Source: Pararhizobium qamdonense
GTDB taxonomy: Bacteria; Pseudomonadota; Alphaproteobacteria; Rhizobiales; Rhizobiaceae
Direction: 5' to 3'
DNA length: 64,000 nt
Assembly: GCF_029277445.1 (NCBI RefSeq)
Contig: NZ_CP119566.1
Coordinates: 2,110,001 to 2,174,000, forward strand
Of the stretch, positions 1 to 9,261 are shown in pieces; position 1 is the first letter of the stretch, and each line of letters begins with the position of its first letter. The position numbers and the translations under genes were made by a program. Under the pieces are notes generated by a model. It saw only the letters and a program-made list of their open reading frames with translations. It did no database searches and was not told the origin of the DNA.

Positions 1-849
1 CCGAAGGTCGTGGTTGGGTTCGGCGGTTATCCGACCATTCCGCCGTTGCTTGCGGCAGTGCGCGCCGGCATTCCCTCGATGATCCATGAACAGAACGCCG
101 TTATGGGCCGCGCCAACAAGGCGCTGGCCAATCGCGTCCGGGCAATTGCCGGCGGGTTCCTGCCGGAAACCAACGGCCCCTATGCGGCGAAGACTGTGAC
201 GACGGGCAATCCGGTACGGCCGGCGGTTCTGGAGGCGGCAAAGGTGCCCTACCAGCCATCCGGCGAGGGTGAGGAGTTTCGCCTTGTCGTGTTCGGCGGG
301 AGCCAGGGCGCGCAATATTTCTCCAAGACCGTGCCAACAGCGATCAGCCTTCTCGACGACAATTTGAGACGGCGCCTGAAGATCACGCAGCAGGCGCGCG
401 CCGAAGACATGCCGATGGTCGAGGGCTGCGTCGCCAGGCTTGAGATGAATGCCGATATCGCGCCGTTCTTTACTGATATGGCCGAGCGGATCGCGAGAGC
501 CCATCTGGTCATCTGCCGTTCCGGTGCCTCCACGGTTTCGGAAATCGCCGTGATCGGGCGGCCGGCGGTCCTGGTGCCTTATCCCTATGCGCTCGATCAT
601 GATCAGGCGGCCAATGCCGCAGCGCTGGCGGCAACCGGGGGCGCCAAGGTGATCGTCCAGTCGGAACTGTCTGCGGAGAAACTCAGCAAGATCCTCACGG
701 GCGCGATGACCAACCCGGAGAAGCTCGCCACGATGGCGGCCAATGCCAAACAGGCGGGTAAACCGGATGCGGCCCGCTTGCTTGCCGCCATGGTTGAAGC
801 TATTGCCAGCGGTTCGACGATTGCACAGTTCAAGGAAACACGCTCATGA
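1..849 (+). CDS. murG: MurG, UDP-GlcNAc transferase of lipid II synthesis (5' truncated by window edge)
   Basis: MurG transfers GlcNAc from UDP-GlcNAc to lipid I, giving lipid II at the inner face of the cytoplasmic membrane. The reading frame is open from base 1, so the N-terminal third lies outside the window. Visible are [10 protein letters not shown], the GGSQGAQ loop of the C-terminal GT-B domain, and the UDP-GlcNAc-binding stretch with [11 protein letters not shown] and DHDQAANA. The stop overlaps the murC start in an ATGA (846-849), as expected for translational coupling in the division and cell-wall cluster. Identity is secure because of these motifs and the murC-murB neighbours. Confidence 0.96.
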   Translation, partial: PKVVVGFGGYPTIPPLLAAVRAGIPSMIHEQNAVMGRANKALANRVRAIAGGFLPETNGPYAAKTVTTGNPVRPAVLEAAKVPYQPSGEGEEFRLVVFGGSQGAQYFSKTVPTAISLLDDNLRRRLKITQQARAEDMPMVEGCVARLEMNADIAPFFTDMAERIARAHLVICRSGASTVSEIAVIGRPAVLVPYPYALDHDQAANAAALAATGGAKVIVQSELSAEKLSKILTGAMTNPEKLATMAANAKQAGKPDAARLLAAMVEAIASGSTIAQFKETRS

Positions 850-2261
850 AAATGCCGCAGACGATCGGCCTGGTTCATTTCATCGGTATCGGTGGTATCG
901 GCATGAGCGGTATTGCCGAGGTGCTGCACAATCTCGGTCATAAGGTCCAGGGTTCCGACCAGGCCGATAGCGCCAACGTCCAGCGCCTGCGCGACAAGGG
1001 CATCGAGGTCTTTGTCGGCCACAAGGCGGAGAATATTGGCGAGGCCGAAGTGGTCGTGGTGTCGACTGCCATCAAGAAGAGCAATCCGGAACTGATCGCG
1101 GCGCGCGAAAAGCTGCTGCCGGTGGTCCGCCGCGCCGAAATGCTCGCCGAACTCATGCGCTTCCGCAATGCGATCGCCATTGGCGGCACGCACGGCAAGA
1201 CGACGACGACCTCGATGGTTGCCACACTTCTGGAAGCCGGTGGTCTCGATCCGACCGTCATCAATGGCGGCATCATCAATGCCTATGGCACCAATGCCCG
1301 CATGGGTGAGGGCGAGTGGATGGTGGTGGAGGCCGACGAATCCGACGGCACCTTCCTGAAACTGCCGGCCGACGTCGCCGTCGTCACCAATATCGATCCT
1401 GAACATCTCGATCACTACGGCAATTTCGATGCCGTGCGCGCCGCGTTCCGCCAGTTTGTCGAAAATGTGCCGTTCTACGGTTTCGGTGTCATGTGCCTCG
1501 ATCATCCGGAAGTCCAGACGATGGTCTCCAAGATCGAGGACCGCAAGGTCATCACTTACGGCGAAAACCCGCAGGCCGACGTGCGCTTTTCCAACATCCG
1601 CATGGATGGCGCTACCTCCGTGTTCGATGTGGAGATCCGCCGCCGCCGCACCGGCAAGGTAATCCAGATGAAGGACCTGCGCCTGCCGATGCCGGGCCGC
1701 CACAATGTGTCCAATGCGACCGCCGCAATCGCCGTTGCCCAGCGCCTGGGCATTTCGCCGGAGGATATCGCCAAGGGACTGGCCGCCTTTGCCGGCGTCA
1801 AGCGCCGCTTCACCTTTACCGGCGAATGGAACAATGTCCGCGTCTACGACGACTATGGACATCACCCCGTCGAGATCAAGGCCGTGCTGAAAGCGGCGCG
1901 CGAAGCCTGCCAGGGCCGCGTCATCGCGGTGCATCAGCCGCACCGGTTCTCACGCCTGCACAGCCTGTTTGAGGATTTTTCTGCCTGCTTCAACGAGGCC
2001 GATACGATCCTTTTGGCGCCGGTCTATTCGGCCGGCGAAGATCCGATCGACGGCATCAATTCGCAGGAACTCGTTTCCCGCATCAAGGCCGGCGGCCATC
2101 GCGACGCGCGGTTCATTGAAGGTCCGGAAGCAATCGCTCCGATTGTATCAGCCATTGCACAACCGGGTGACTTTGTGGTTCTCTTGGGGGCTGGCAGCAT
2201 CACCTATTGGGCTGCCGCACTTCCAAAGGAACTCGCAGGCATTTCAGGACATTCCGCATGA
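846..2261 (+). CDS. murC: MurC, UDP-N-acetylmuramate--L-alanine ligase
   Basis: Cytoplasmic ATP-dependent ligase that adds L-Ala to UDP-MurNAc, the first step of peptide stem assembly. The product is 471 residues, normal for the family. The N-terminal Rossmann domain begins with [12 protein letters not shown]. The ATP-binding P-loop [10 protein letters not shown] lies near residue 115, and EADESDGTF and [11 protein letters not shown] mark the central domain. [10 protein letters not shown] marks the C-terminal ligase domain. The start overlaps the murG stop and the stop overlaps the murB start, so the three genes are almost certainly one transcript. Confidence 0.97.
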   Translation: MKMPQTIGLVHFIGIGGIGMSGIAEVLHNLGHKVQGSDQADSANVQRLRDKGIEVFVGHKAENIGEAEVVVVSTAIKKSNPELIAAREKLLPVVRRAEMLAELMRFRNAIAIGGTHGKTTTTSMVATLLEAGGLDPTVINGGIINAYGTNARMGEGEWMVVEADESDGTFLKLPADVAVVTNIDPEHLDHYGNFDAVRAAFRQFVENVPFYGFGVMCLDHPEVQTMVSKIEDRKVITYGENPQADVRFSNIRMDGATSVFDVEIRRRRTGKVIQMKDLRLPMPGRHNVSNATAAIAVAQRLGISPEDIAKGLAAFAGVKRRFTFTGEWNNVRVYDDYGHHPVEIKAVLKAAREACQGRVIAVHQPHRFSRLHSLFEDFSACFNEADTILLAPVYSAGEDPIDGINSQELVSRIKAGGHRDARFIEGPEAIAPIVSAIAQPGDFVVLLGAGSITYWAAALPKELAGISGHSA

Positions 2262-3232
2262 AACAGGTAAATGGTGAAAAGCTACTGGCCTCGCTCGGGG
2301 ACAGCGTCAAGGAGTTGCGCGGACGTCTGACGCCGGATGCGCCGATGGACCGGGTGACCTGGTTTCGTGCCGGTGGTCTGGCCGAGCTGATGTTCCAGCC
2401 GCATGACGCCGACGATCTCGTCGCCTTCCTGAAATTGCTGCCGGAAGACGTCCCCGTCATGGTCGCCGGTGTCGGCTCCAACCTCCTGGTGCGCGATGGC
2501 GGCATTCCGGGCGTTGTCATCCGGCTGTCTGCCAAGGGTTTTGGCGATGTCGAACTGATTTCTGAGACGCGTGTGAAAGCCGGAGCGATCTGCCCGGACA
2601 AGAATCTGGCGGCGATGACGCTCGATCACGGCATTGGCGGTTTCGCGTTTTACTACGGCATTCCCGGCACGATCGGCGGCGCGCTGCGCATGAACGCCGG
2701 TGCCAATGGCGGCGAGACGCGCGAGCGGGTCGTTGAGGTCCACGCGGTCGATCGCAGGGGCAATACGCATGTGCTGTCGAATGCGGACATGGGGTACAGC
2801 TATCGCCATTCCTCGGCGCCGAAGGACCTGATCTTCACCCATGCCATTTTCGAGGGCTATCTCGAAGACAAGGCCAAGATCCGCTCCGACATGGATGCGG
2901 TGCGCCAGCATCGCGAAACCGTGCAGCCGATCCGCGAAAAGACCGGCGGTTCGACCTTCAAGAACCCGGACGGCCATTCCGCCTGGAAGCTCATCGACGA
3001 GGCCGGTTGCCGCGGCATGATGATCGGCGGCGCGCAGATGTCGCCGATGCATTGCAATTTCATGATCAATACCGGCCAGGCGAGCGGCTACGAACTCGAA
3101 TATCTCGGCGAGACCGTGCGCCAGCGCGTGTTCGAGACCTCGGGCATTTCGCTCGAATGGGAAATCAAGCGCATCGGCACGTTCATGCCGGGCTACGAGG
3201 TCAAGGAATTCCTGGGTGAACTGACGGCATGA
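2258..3232 (+). CDS. murB: MurB, UDP-N-acetylenolpyruvoylglucosamine reductase
   Basis: FAD and NADPH-dependent reductase that converts UDP-GlcNAc-enolpyruvate to UDP-MurNAc. The frame is open further upstream, but the ATG at 2258 overlaps the murC stop in an ATGA and gives 324 residues, the normal size, so it is preferred. FAD-binding motifs [11 protein letters not shown] and [14 protein letters not shown] are present. The catalytic serine lies in [10 protein letters not shown], with a C-terminal glutamate in LEWEIKRIG. The Y-R-x-S signature suggests a type I-like enzyme. A perfect hairpin terminator follows 23 bases after the stop, ending this half of the cluster. Confidence 0.96.
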   Translation: MKQVNGEKLLASLGDSVKELRGRLTPDAPMDRVTWFRAGGLAELMFQPHDADDLVAFLKLLPEDVPVMVAGVGSNLLVRDGGIPGVVIRLSAKGFGDVELISETRVKAGAICPDKNLAAMTLDHGIGGFAFYYGIPGTIGGALRMNAGANGGETRERVVEVHAVDRRGNTHVLSNADMGYSYRHSSAPKDLIFTHAIFEGYLEDKAKIRSDMDAVRQHRETVQPIREKTGGSTFKNPDGHSAWKLIDEAGCRGMMIGGAQMSPMHCNFMINTGQASGYELEYLGETVRQRVFETSGISLEWEIKRIGTFMPGYEVKEFLGELTA

Positions 3233-3254
3233 GCTGTCAATGCTCTGATATAAC

Positions 3255-3290
3255 AAAGCCGCTGCGGAGCGATCCGCAGCGGCTTTTTGT
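3255..3290 (+). terminator. Rho-independent terminator after murB
   Basis: A perfect 14-bp stem (3255-3268 against 3273-3286) with a GCGA tetraloop is followed directly by a T run. It ends the murG-murC-murB transcript. The symmetrical A/T flanks would also let it work for the convergent MFS gene. Confidence 0.95.
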
Positions 3291-3309
3291 GTTTGAGGCC
3301 TGCTGAAGC

Positions 3310-4611
3310 TTAGACTTCGTCCTTGCCCGAGAGCAGGATGCAGATCAGCGTGATGACGGCGGCGGCGCCGAGATAGTAGCCGACATAGGCCATGCCGTAG
3401 TTCACCTGCAGCCAGGTCGCTGCATAAGGCGCAAGCGAGGCTCCGAAAATGCCGGCGAGGTTGAAGGTGATCGACGAGCCGGTGTAGCGCACATTGGTCG
3501 GGAAGGGGGCGGCGAGCGCCGTGCCGATCAGGCCGTAGGTCATGCCCATCAGCGCCATGGCAATGATTGCAAAGACGAAGATTGCACCTTCGCCCGATGT
3601 CATCAGGACGTTCAGGAAGAACGAGAAGATGCCGATCAGGACGGTCGTTGCAATCAGCACCTCGCGGCGGCCGAAGCGTTCGGCCAGCTTGCCGGCGATC
3701 GGGATGAAGATGCCGAACAGGATCGAGCCGACGATCTGGATTTCCAGCGCATCGAGGAACGGGATGTTCAGGACCTTGACGTTGTAGGACAAAAGATAGG
3801 CCGAGCCGATATAGAACAGCACGAAGGTTGCCAGCGCCACGAACGTGCCGAGGAAGAGGCTGCGCTTGTGATGGCGGAACAGTTCCATCACCGGAACCTC
3901 GACGCGCTCATGCTTGTCGATGGCCTTCTGGAAGGCCGGTGTTTCGGTGATCGACAGGCGCACCCAAAGGCCGACGGCAATGAGGACGATCGAGGCAACG
4001 AAGGGGATGCGCCAGCCCCAGCTGAGCAATTGCTCCTGGGTCATCAGGTGGAGAAGCAGCCAGAAGGCGCCCGAGGACAGGAAAAGGCCGACGGGTGCGC
4101 CAAGCTGCGGGAACATGCCGTACCAGCTGCGCTTGCCTTCCGGCGCATTTTCCGTGGCCAGAAGGACAGCGCCGCCCCATTCGCCGCCGAGACCGAAACC
4201 CTGGCCGAACCGGCACAGCGCCAGAAGCAGCGGTGCGATGACGCCGATCTGCTCATAGGTTGGCAACAGGCCGATGATGACGGTCGAGACGCCCATGGTC
4301 AAAAGAGCCGCGACCAGCGTGGTCTTACGGCCGATGCGGTCGCCGAAATGGCCGAACACCACGGCACCGAGCGGGCGCGCGAAAAAGGCGATCGAGAAGG
4401 TGGCAAAGGAGGCCAGAAGTGCGGTGGTCGGATCGGTGTTCGGGAAGAACAGCACCGGGAACACCAGCACCGCGGCGGTGGCGTAGACGTAGAAGTCAAA
4501 GAATTCGATGGTCGTGCCGACCAGGCTTGCAAGCAGAACGCGGGCCGGCGAATTGAGCGGGCCCTTGTTCAACGGCGCTGCCGTCGGCGACGTGGAAACT
4601 GTGTCGCTCAT
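3310..4611 (-). CDS. MFS transporter, metabolite:H+ symporter (MHS) family
   Basis: Inner-membrane secondary transporter of about 433 residues with 12 predicted membrane segments. The N-terminus reads TTIEFFDFYVYATAAVL, the hallmark of the MHS group (ProP, ShiA, KgtP-like). The loop FGDRIGRKTTL carries the MFS D-R-x-G-R-K signature. FGQGFGLGGEWGGAVLLA is also characteristic of the group. The ATG at 4611 is chosen because the residues encoded further upstream do not look like a transporter N-terminus. Substrate cannot be read from sequence: dicarboxylates, betaines, shikimate or aromatic acids are all possible. It interrupts the usual murB-ddl adjacency of the division cluster. Confidence 0.88.
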   Translation of the reverse strand: MSDTVSTSPTAAPLNKGPLNSPARVLLASLVGTTIEFFDFYVYATAAVLVFPVLFFPNTDPTTALLASFATFSIAFFARPLGAVVFGHFGDRIGRKTTLVAALLTMGVSTVIIGLLPTYEQIGVIAPLLLALCRFGQGFGLGGEWGGAVLLATENAPEGKRSWYGMFPQLGAPVGLFLSSGAFWLLLHLMTQEQLLSWGWRIPFVASIVLIAVGLWVRLSITETPAFQKAIDKHERVEVPVMELFRHHKRSLFLGTFVALATFVLFYIGSAYLLSYNVKVLNIPFLDALEIQIVGSILFGIFIPIAGKLAERFGRREVLIATTVLIGIFSFFLNVLMTSGEGAIFVFAIIAMALMGMTYGLIGTALAAPFPTNVRYTGSSITFNLAGIFGASLAPYAATWLQVNYGMAYVGYYLGAAAVITLICILLSGKDEV

Positions 4612-4990
4612 TATCATGTATCCGTATTGGAATGGGTGTTGCCGTCTTGGATGGCAGCGGCCCGGCTTTAACGCAGACGCCGCAGCAATAAAACCCTTCA
4701 TGCGCAACTATCGGCAAGTATTCGGGGTGATTCGATCACAAAACTGTCGCCAAAACAGCGATATCGCCTTTCATTTCAGCAGATTGACCAAAAATGCCAC
4801 TTAAAAGCGTAAATTTTCGCGCAATCCTTGACCGGACTCAAATTGTGGCAAATCTTGAGTTGTGTATCCGGCGACCGGGTGCGGCAAACAGGCTGGGATG
4901 CGCATGCGTTTCCTTCAGGGGGTCTGAGGGAGGCGCTGATCATGCGCATTAGGCACTTTAGGGGCATTTGCTTCGTGCGAAGGGGAAATC
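4612..4990. promoter_or_regulatory. Divergent intergenic region between the MFS gene and aqpZ
   Basis: About 380 bases that must hold promoters for two divergent genes. It is more AT-rich than the flanking genes, especially around 4730-4830. No convincing operator, riboswitch or small ORF was seen. GGGGA just before 4991 serves as the aqpZ ribosome binding site. Confidence 0.5.
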
Positions 4991-5677
4991 ATGTTCAAGA
5001 AGCTTTCTGCGGAATTTTTGGGAACGTTCTGGCTGGTGTTCGGCGGTTGCGGCAGCGCGGTGCTGGCGGCAGCTTTTCCGGACGTTGGTATCGGCCTTCT
5101 CGGGGTCTCGTTTGCCTTTGGCCTGACGGTGCTGACCATGGCCTATGCCGTCGGCGGCATTTCGGGCGGCCATTTCAATCCGGCGGTGTCGGTGGGATTG
5201 ACGGTTGCCGGCAAGTTTCCGGCCGGCTCGCTGCCGGGTTATATCATTGCGCAGGTGTTGGGCGGCATCGCTGCGGCGGCAGCCCTCTATCTGGTTGCAA
5301 GCGGCAAGGCTGATTTCCAGCTCGGCGGTTTTGCCGCCAATGGTTACGGCGAGCATTCGCCGGGCGGCTATTCGCTGACATCGGCTCTGGTCATCGAAGT
5401 GCTTCTGACCGGCTTCTTCATCTTCGTCATTCTGGGCGCCACCCATGGCCGCGTGCCCGTCGGTTTTGCGCCGATCGCCATCGGTCTCACCCTGACGCTC
5501 ATTCACCTGATCTCGATCCCGGTCACCAATACGTCGGTCAATCCGGCCCGCTCCACCGGCCAGGCGCTGTTTGTTGGCGGTTGGGCGCTGCAGCAGTTGT
5601 GGCTGTTCTGGCTTGCCCCGATCGCCGGTGCCGCCATTGGCGCGATCGTCTGGAAAGTGGTCGGCGAAGACGACTAG
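4991..5677 (+). CDS. aqpZ: Aquaporin Z, water channel
   Basis: Inner-membrane water channel of 228 residues and six membrane segments. Both half-helix signatures are intact: GGHFNPAVS in the first repeat and SVNPARS in the second. The run [19 protein letters not shown], with its His and Arg, matches the water-selective AqpZ selectivity filter rather than a glycerol facilitator. A GGGGA ribosome binding site precedes the ATG. A terminator follows about 30 bases after the stop, so it is probably a single-gene transcript placed between murB and ddl. Confidence 0.95.
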   Translation: MFKKLSAEFLGTFWLVFGGCGSAVLAAAFPDVGIGLLGVSFAFGLTVLTMAYAVGGISGGHFNPAVSVGLTVAGKFPAGSLPGYIIAQVLGGIAAAAALYLVASGKADFQLGGFAANGYGEHSPGGYSLTSALVIEVLLTGFFIFVILGATHGRVPVGFAPIAIGLTLTLIHLISIPVTNTSVNPARSTGQALFVGGWALQQLWLFWLAPIAGAAIGAIVWKVVGEDD

Positions 5678-5708
5678 GACACTGCCATTTGCCAGGCTTT
5701 TACGTTCG

Positions 5709-5740
5709 AAGGCCCTGCGCGGACAGCGCGGGGCCTTTGC
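5709..5740 (+). terminator. Rho-independent terminator after aqpZ
   Basis: A 12-bp stem (5709-5720 against 5726-5737, with one G-T wobble) and a GGACA loop are followed by a short T-rich stretch. It separates aqpZ from the ddl-fts transcript. Confidence 0.8.
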
Positions 5741-5864
5741 CATTTTATCGGCCACGTCACCGGCCTTTTTTCTTGCGCCGCAATTAACACTCTGATTCTA
5801 AGAGATGAATCGAAGCGCAATTTTGAGTCGGTGCGAAAATATTTCACCGATCTCTTGGATAGAG

Positions 5865-5893
5865 TTAACCAAAGTAAACGGTTCATTAACCAT
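5865..5893 (+). promoter_or_regulatory. Pair of TTAACC boxes, candidate CtrA sites upstream of ddl-ftsQAZ
   Basis: TTAACC at 5865-5870 and TTAACCAT at 5886-5893 lie 21 bases apart in an AT-rich stretch about 100 bases before ddl. TTAACC-type half-sites are bound by the cell-cycle regulator CtrA in alphaproteobacteria. Position ahead of the division operon makes this plausible, but short AT-rich motifs occur by chance. The rest of 5741-5996 shows no other clear signal. Confidence 0.4.
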
Positions 5894-5996
5894 AATGACG
5901 CTCTAGTGGGGATGTGCCTGACGGACGCGACTCGCGCCGGAAACAAGCTAGGCGCAAGCGGCGATTTGTAAGGCTGGCGTAATGTCGGGGGTTTTG

Positions 5997-6920
5997 ATGA
6001 GCAAGCATGTGGCTGTCCTTATGGGCGGATTTTCTTCGGAGCGGCCGGTCAGCCTGTCTTCGGGGACTGCGTGCGCCGATGCGCTGGAGGCCGAAGGCTA
6101 CCGCGTCACCCGAATCGATGTTGATCGTGATGTTGCATCCGTTCTTTCGGCCCTGCGCCCGGATGTCGCCTTCAATGCCCTGCATGGCCCTTTCGGCGAG
6201 GATGGCACGATCCAGGGCATCCTCGAGTATCTGCAAATTCCCTATACCCATTCCGGCGTGCTTGCCTCGGCGCTCGCCATGGACAAGGCGCAGGCCAAGC
6301 TTGTCGCCAGTGCCGCCGGCATTCCGGTGGCCGAGGCGCGCGTCATGGACCGCCATGATTTCGGCTCCGATCATCCGATGAAGCCGCCATATGTGGTCAA
6401 GCCGGTTCGTGAGGGCTCCAGCTTCGGCGTCGTGATGGTCAAGGAAGACCAGTCGCATCCGCCGCAGATCGTAACCTCCAGCGAGTGGCGCTATGGCGAC
6501 AGGGTGATGGTGGAACGCTACGTCTATGGCCGCGAGTTCACCTGCGGCGTGATGGGCGACACGGCGCTGGGCGTCACGGAAGTGATACCCCAGGGACACG
6601 CCTTTTACGATTACGATTCAAAGTATGTGAAAGGCGGTTCAAAACACGTCATCCCGGCGGATATTTTACCGAATATTTACCAAAAAATACAAACACTCTC
6701 AGTCATGGCGCATCAGGCGATTGGATGCCGCGGCGTAAGCCGCTCCGACTTCCGCTTCGACGACCGTTTCTCTGCAGAAGGAGAGCTCATCTGGCTGGAG
6801 GTCAATACTCAGCCAGGCATGACTCCTACCTCTCTGGTTCCTGAAATGGCTGTTCATGCTGGCCATACGTTTGGTGAATTCCTCAAGTGGATCGTGGAGG
6901 ACGCGTCGTGTTTGCGTTGA
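5997..6920 (+). CDS. ddl: D-alanine--D-alanine ligase
   Basis: Cytoplasmic ATP-grasp ligase that makes the D-Ala-D-Ala dipeptide for MurF. The product is 307 residues from the ATG at 5997, which has GGGGG upstream and yields the expected start [11 protein letters not shown]. An in-frame ATG at 5982 would add five residues and cannot be excluded. Signatures include [23 protein letters not shown], the metal-binding region SRSDFRFDD, and [16 protein letters not shown]. The 3' end overlaps the ftsQ start by 13 bases, so ddl heads the ddl-ftsQ-ftsA unit. Confidence 0.95.
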   Translation: MSKHVAVLMGGFSSERPVSLSSGTACADALEAEGYRVTRIDVDRDVASVLSALRPDVAFNALHGPFGEDGTIQGILEYLQIPYTHSGVLASALAMDKAQAKLVASAAGIPVAEARVMDRHDFGSDHPMKPPYVVKPVREGSSFGVVMVKEDQSHPPQIVTSSEWRYGDRVMVERYVYGREFTCGVMGDTALGVTEVIPQGHAFYDYDSKYVKGGSKHVIPADILPNIYQKIQTLSVMAHQAIGCRGVSRSDFRFDDRFSAEGELIWLEVNTQPGMTPTSLVPEMAVHAGHTFGEFLKWIVEDASCLR

Positions 6921-7840
6921 AGGGCAGGAAAGCAGGTCGAGGACGGGCTCCGCTGGAAGCGGCTGATCTTGATGGTCAGCGCGTTTTGCCGCGGCCGCTG
7001 CGCCGCGTCGTGCGTTTCCTCGTCAGCCTCGGAACGGGCCGCATTCACTTCGTGCCCCATACCGGCACGGCGTCCGCGCTGGCATTTTTTGCAGCGACCG
7101 GTTTCTATGGCATGTCGCTCGGCGGCCATAGCCAGGATTTTGCCCAGACCACCACGTCGGCCGTCGGATTTGCGATCGAGGACGTCAAGGTGTCCGGCAA
7201 TGACCAGACCTCGGAAATCGACATCCTGCAGCAGCTGGGCCTTGACGGCGCGACCTCGCTGGTTGCGCTTGATATCGGCATGGCGCGCAAGCTGATCAGC
7301 GAAATGCCCTGGGTCGAGGACGTTGCCGTGCGCAAGGTCTATCCGGGCACGATCGAGGTCAATCTCAAGGAGCGCAAGGCATTCGGCATCTGGCAGCACG
7401 GTTCCGACCTGTCGCTGATCGAAGCCAGCGGCAGCGTGATTGCGCCGCTGCGCGACAATAAATTCTCCGAGCTGCCGCTGTTTGTCGGCCGCGATGCCGA
7501 GACTACGGCTGCCGGTTTCTATGCCCGCTTCGAGCAGTGGCCGGAAATCAGCAAGCGGGTCAAAGCCTATGTCCGCGTTGCCGGCCGCCGCTGGGACCTG
7601 ATCCTCGACAACGGCATCAACATCAAGCTGCCCGAGCACGATCTCGACCGTGCCATGCAGGTGCTGTCGACGATGGAAGAGGGCCAGCAATTGCTCGAGC
7701 GCGATATTGCCGCGGTCGATCTGAGGCTGGAGGACCGCACCACGATCCAGTTGACCCCCGAAGCCGCGGCCCGCCGCCAGACCGTTCTGGAAGCCCGCAC
7801 GAAGATGTTGAAGAAGCAGGAAAAGGAAGGCCGTACATGA
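6908..7840 (+). CDS. ftsQ: FtsQ, divisome scaffold protein
   Basis: Bitopic inner-membrane divisome protein of 310 residues that links early and late division proteins through its periplasmic part. The GTG at 6908 is chosen because GGAGG ends seven bases upstream; an earlier GTG at 6887 lacks such a site. A basic cytoplasmic N-terminus is followed by one membrane segment (about residues 45-65) and a POTRA domain ([13 protein letters not shown] and following). A beta domain comes next, with a charged C-terminal tail. It overlaps ddl upstream and ftsA downstream (ATGA at 7837-7840), so the genes are translationally coupled. Confidence 0.93.
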   Translation: MFALKGRKAGRGRAPLEAADLDGQRVLPRPLRRVVRFLVSLGTGRIHFVPHTGTASALAFFAATGFYGMSLGGHSQDFAQTTTSAVGFAIEDVKVSGNDQTSEIDILQQLGLDGATSLVALDIGMARKLISEMPWVEDVAVRKVYPGTIEVNLKERKAFGIWQHGSDLSLIEASGSVIAPLRDNKFSELPLFVGRDAETTAAGFYARFEQWPEISKRVKAYVRVAGRRWDLILDNGINIKLPEHDLDRAMQVLSTMEEGQQLLERDIAAVDLRLEDRTTIQLTPEAAARRQTVLEARTKMLKKQEKEGRT

Positions 7841-9168
7841 GCATCTTCGGCTCCTCTAATTTTGGGCTGCCGCGTCTGAAGCCGCTTTCTTCGAAGCGGT
7901 CGCATGTCGTTTCCGTGCTCGATATCGGTTCTACCAAGGTTGTCTGCATGATCGGCCGGCTGACGCCGAAAGCCGAAAGCGCCATCCTGCCGGGCCGTAC
8001 CCATTCGATCGAGATCATCGGCATCGGCCATCACAAGTCGCGCGGCATGAAGAACGGCGTGATCGCCGATCTCGATGCGGCCGAAAGTGTCGTCCGTCTC
8101 GCCGTCGATGCCGCCGAGCGTATGGCTGGGCTTACCATCGACAGCCTGATCGTCAATATTTCCGCCGGCCGTCTGCAGAGCGATATCTATACGGCCTCGA
8201 TCGATCTGGGTGGCCAGGAAGTCGATGCCGCCGATCTGAAGAAGGTTCTGGCGGCTGCCGGTCAGCAGTCGCTGCGCCAGGACCGTGTCATCCTGCATTC
8301 GCTGCCAACGGGGTTTTCGCTCGACGGCGAGCGCGGCATCCGCGATCCGCTGGCGATGTTCGGCGATGCGCTTGGCGTTGATATGCATGTGCTGACGGCG
8401 GAACGCGCTGCCCTGAAGAACCTCGAACTGTGCATCAACCGCGCTCATCTGTCGGTCGAAGGCATCGTGGCGACACCGTATGCAAGCGGTCTTGCAGCGC
8501 TGGTCGATGACGAAGTCGAACTCGGTTGCGCCGCCATCGACATGGGCGGTGGCACCACGACGATCTCGGTCTTTGCCGAGGGCAAGCTGGTTCATGCCGA
8601 CGCGATCAGCCTCGGCGGCCATCATGTCACCACGGATCTGGCGCGTGGTCTTTCGACCCGCATCGAGGATGCGGAGCGCCTGAAGGTCGTTCACGGCTCG
8701 GCACTGCCCAACAGCGCCGACGAGCGCGATATTGTGTCCGTTCCGCCGATCGGCGAGGACGACCGCGATCAGCCGACGCATGTGCCGCGCGCGCTTGTTT
8801 CGCGCATCGTGCGGGCCCGCATCGAGGAAACACTGGAATTGATCCGCGACCGCATCCAGCGGTCCGGCTTCTCGCCGATCGTCGGCAAGCGCGTCGTTCT
8901 GACGGGTGGGGCGGCCCAGCTGACCGGCCTGCCGGAATCGGCACGCCGGATTCTGGCCCGCAACGTGCGCATCGGCCGTCCGCTCGGCGTCTCCGGACTG
9001 CCGGCGGCAGCGAAGGGCCCGGCCTTTTCGACGGCTGTCGGCCTGATGATCTATCCGCAGGTCGCGGACATGGAAACACATGCGGCGCAGGGCGGTCTGC
9101 TCTCGTCGCTTGCAGGAAACAACAGCCGTATCGCCCGCATGGGTCAATGGCTGAAGGAAAGCTTTTGA
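7837..9168 (+). CDS. ftsA: FtsA, actin-like divisome ATPase
   Basis: Actin-fold ATPase that anchors FtsZ filaments to the membrane. The frame is open upstream, but the ATG at 7837 overlaps the ftsQ stop and gives 443 residues, the usual size. Visible are phosphate 1 (SVLDIGSTKVVCMIG), phosphate 2 (AIDMGGGTTTISVF) and the adenosine region (VVLTGGAAQLTGLPE). The C-terminus RIARMGQWLKESF is the amphipathic membrane-targeting helix. A gap of 93 bases separates it from ftsZ, room enough for a promoter or regulatory leader. Confidence 0.96.
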   Translation: MSIFGSSNFGLPRLKPLSSKRSHVVSVLDIGSTKVVCMIGRLTPKAESAILPGRTHSIEIIGIGHHKSRGMKNGVIADLDAAESVVRLAVDAAERMAGLTIDSLIVNISAGRLQSDIYTASIDLGGQEVDAADLKKVLAAAGQQSLRQDRVILHSLPTGFSLDGERGIRDPLAMFGDALGVDMHVLTAERAALKNLELCINRAHLSVEGIVATPYASGLAALVDDEVELGCAAIDMGGGTTTISVFAEGKLVHADAISLGGHHVTTDLARGLSTRIEDAERLKVVHGSALPNSADERDIVSVPPIGEDDRDQPTHVPRALVSRIVRARIEETLELIRDRIQRSGFSPIVGKRVVLTGGAAQLTGLPESARRILARNVRIGRPLGVSGLPAAAKGPAFSTAVGLMIYPQVADMETHAAQGGLLSSLAGNNSRIARMGQWLKESF

Positions 9169-9261
9169 GCCATTCGGCATCGTGCTGAACGGGTGCAATA
9201 CGGGATTTAGTGATTTGGCCGGCTCGGCAAGGCGGCCAGAAACCAGGAAGGAACGGGTACA

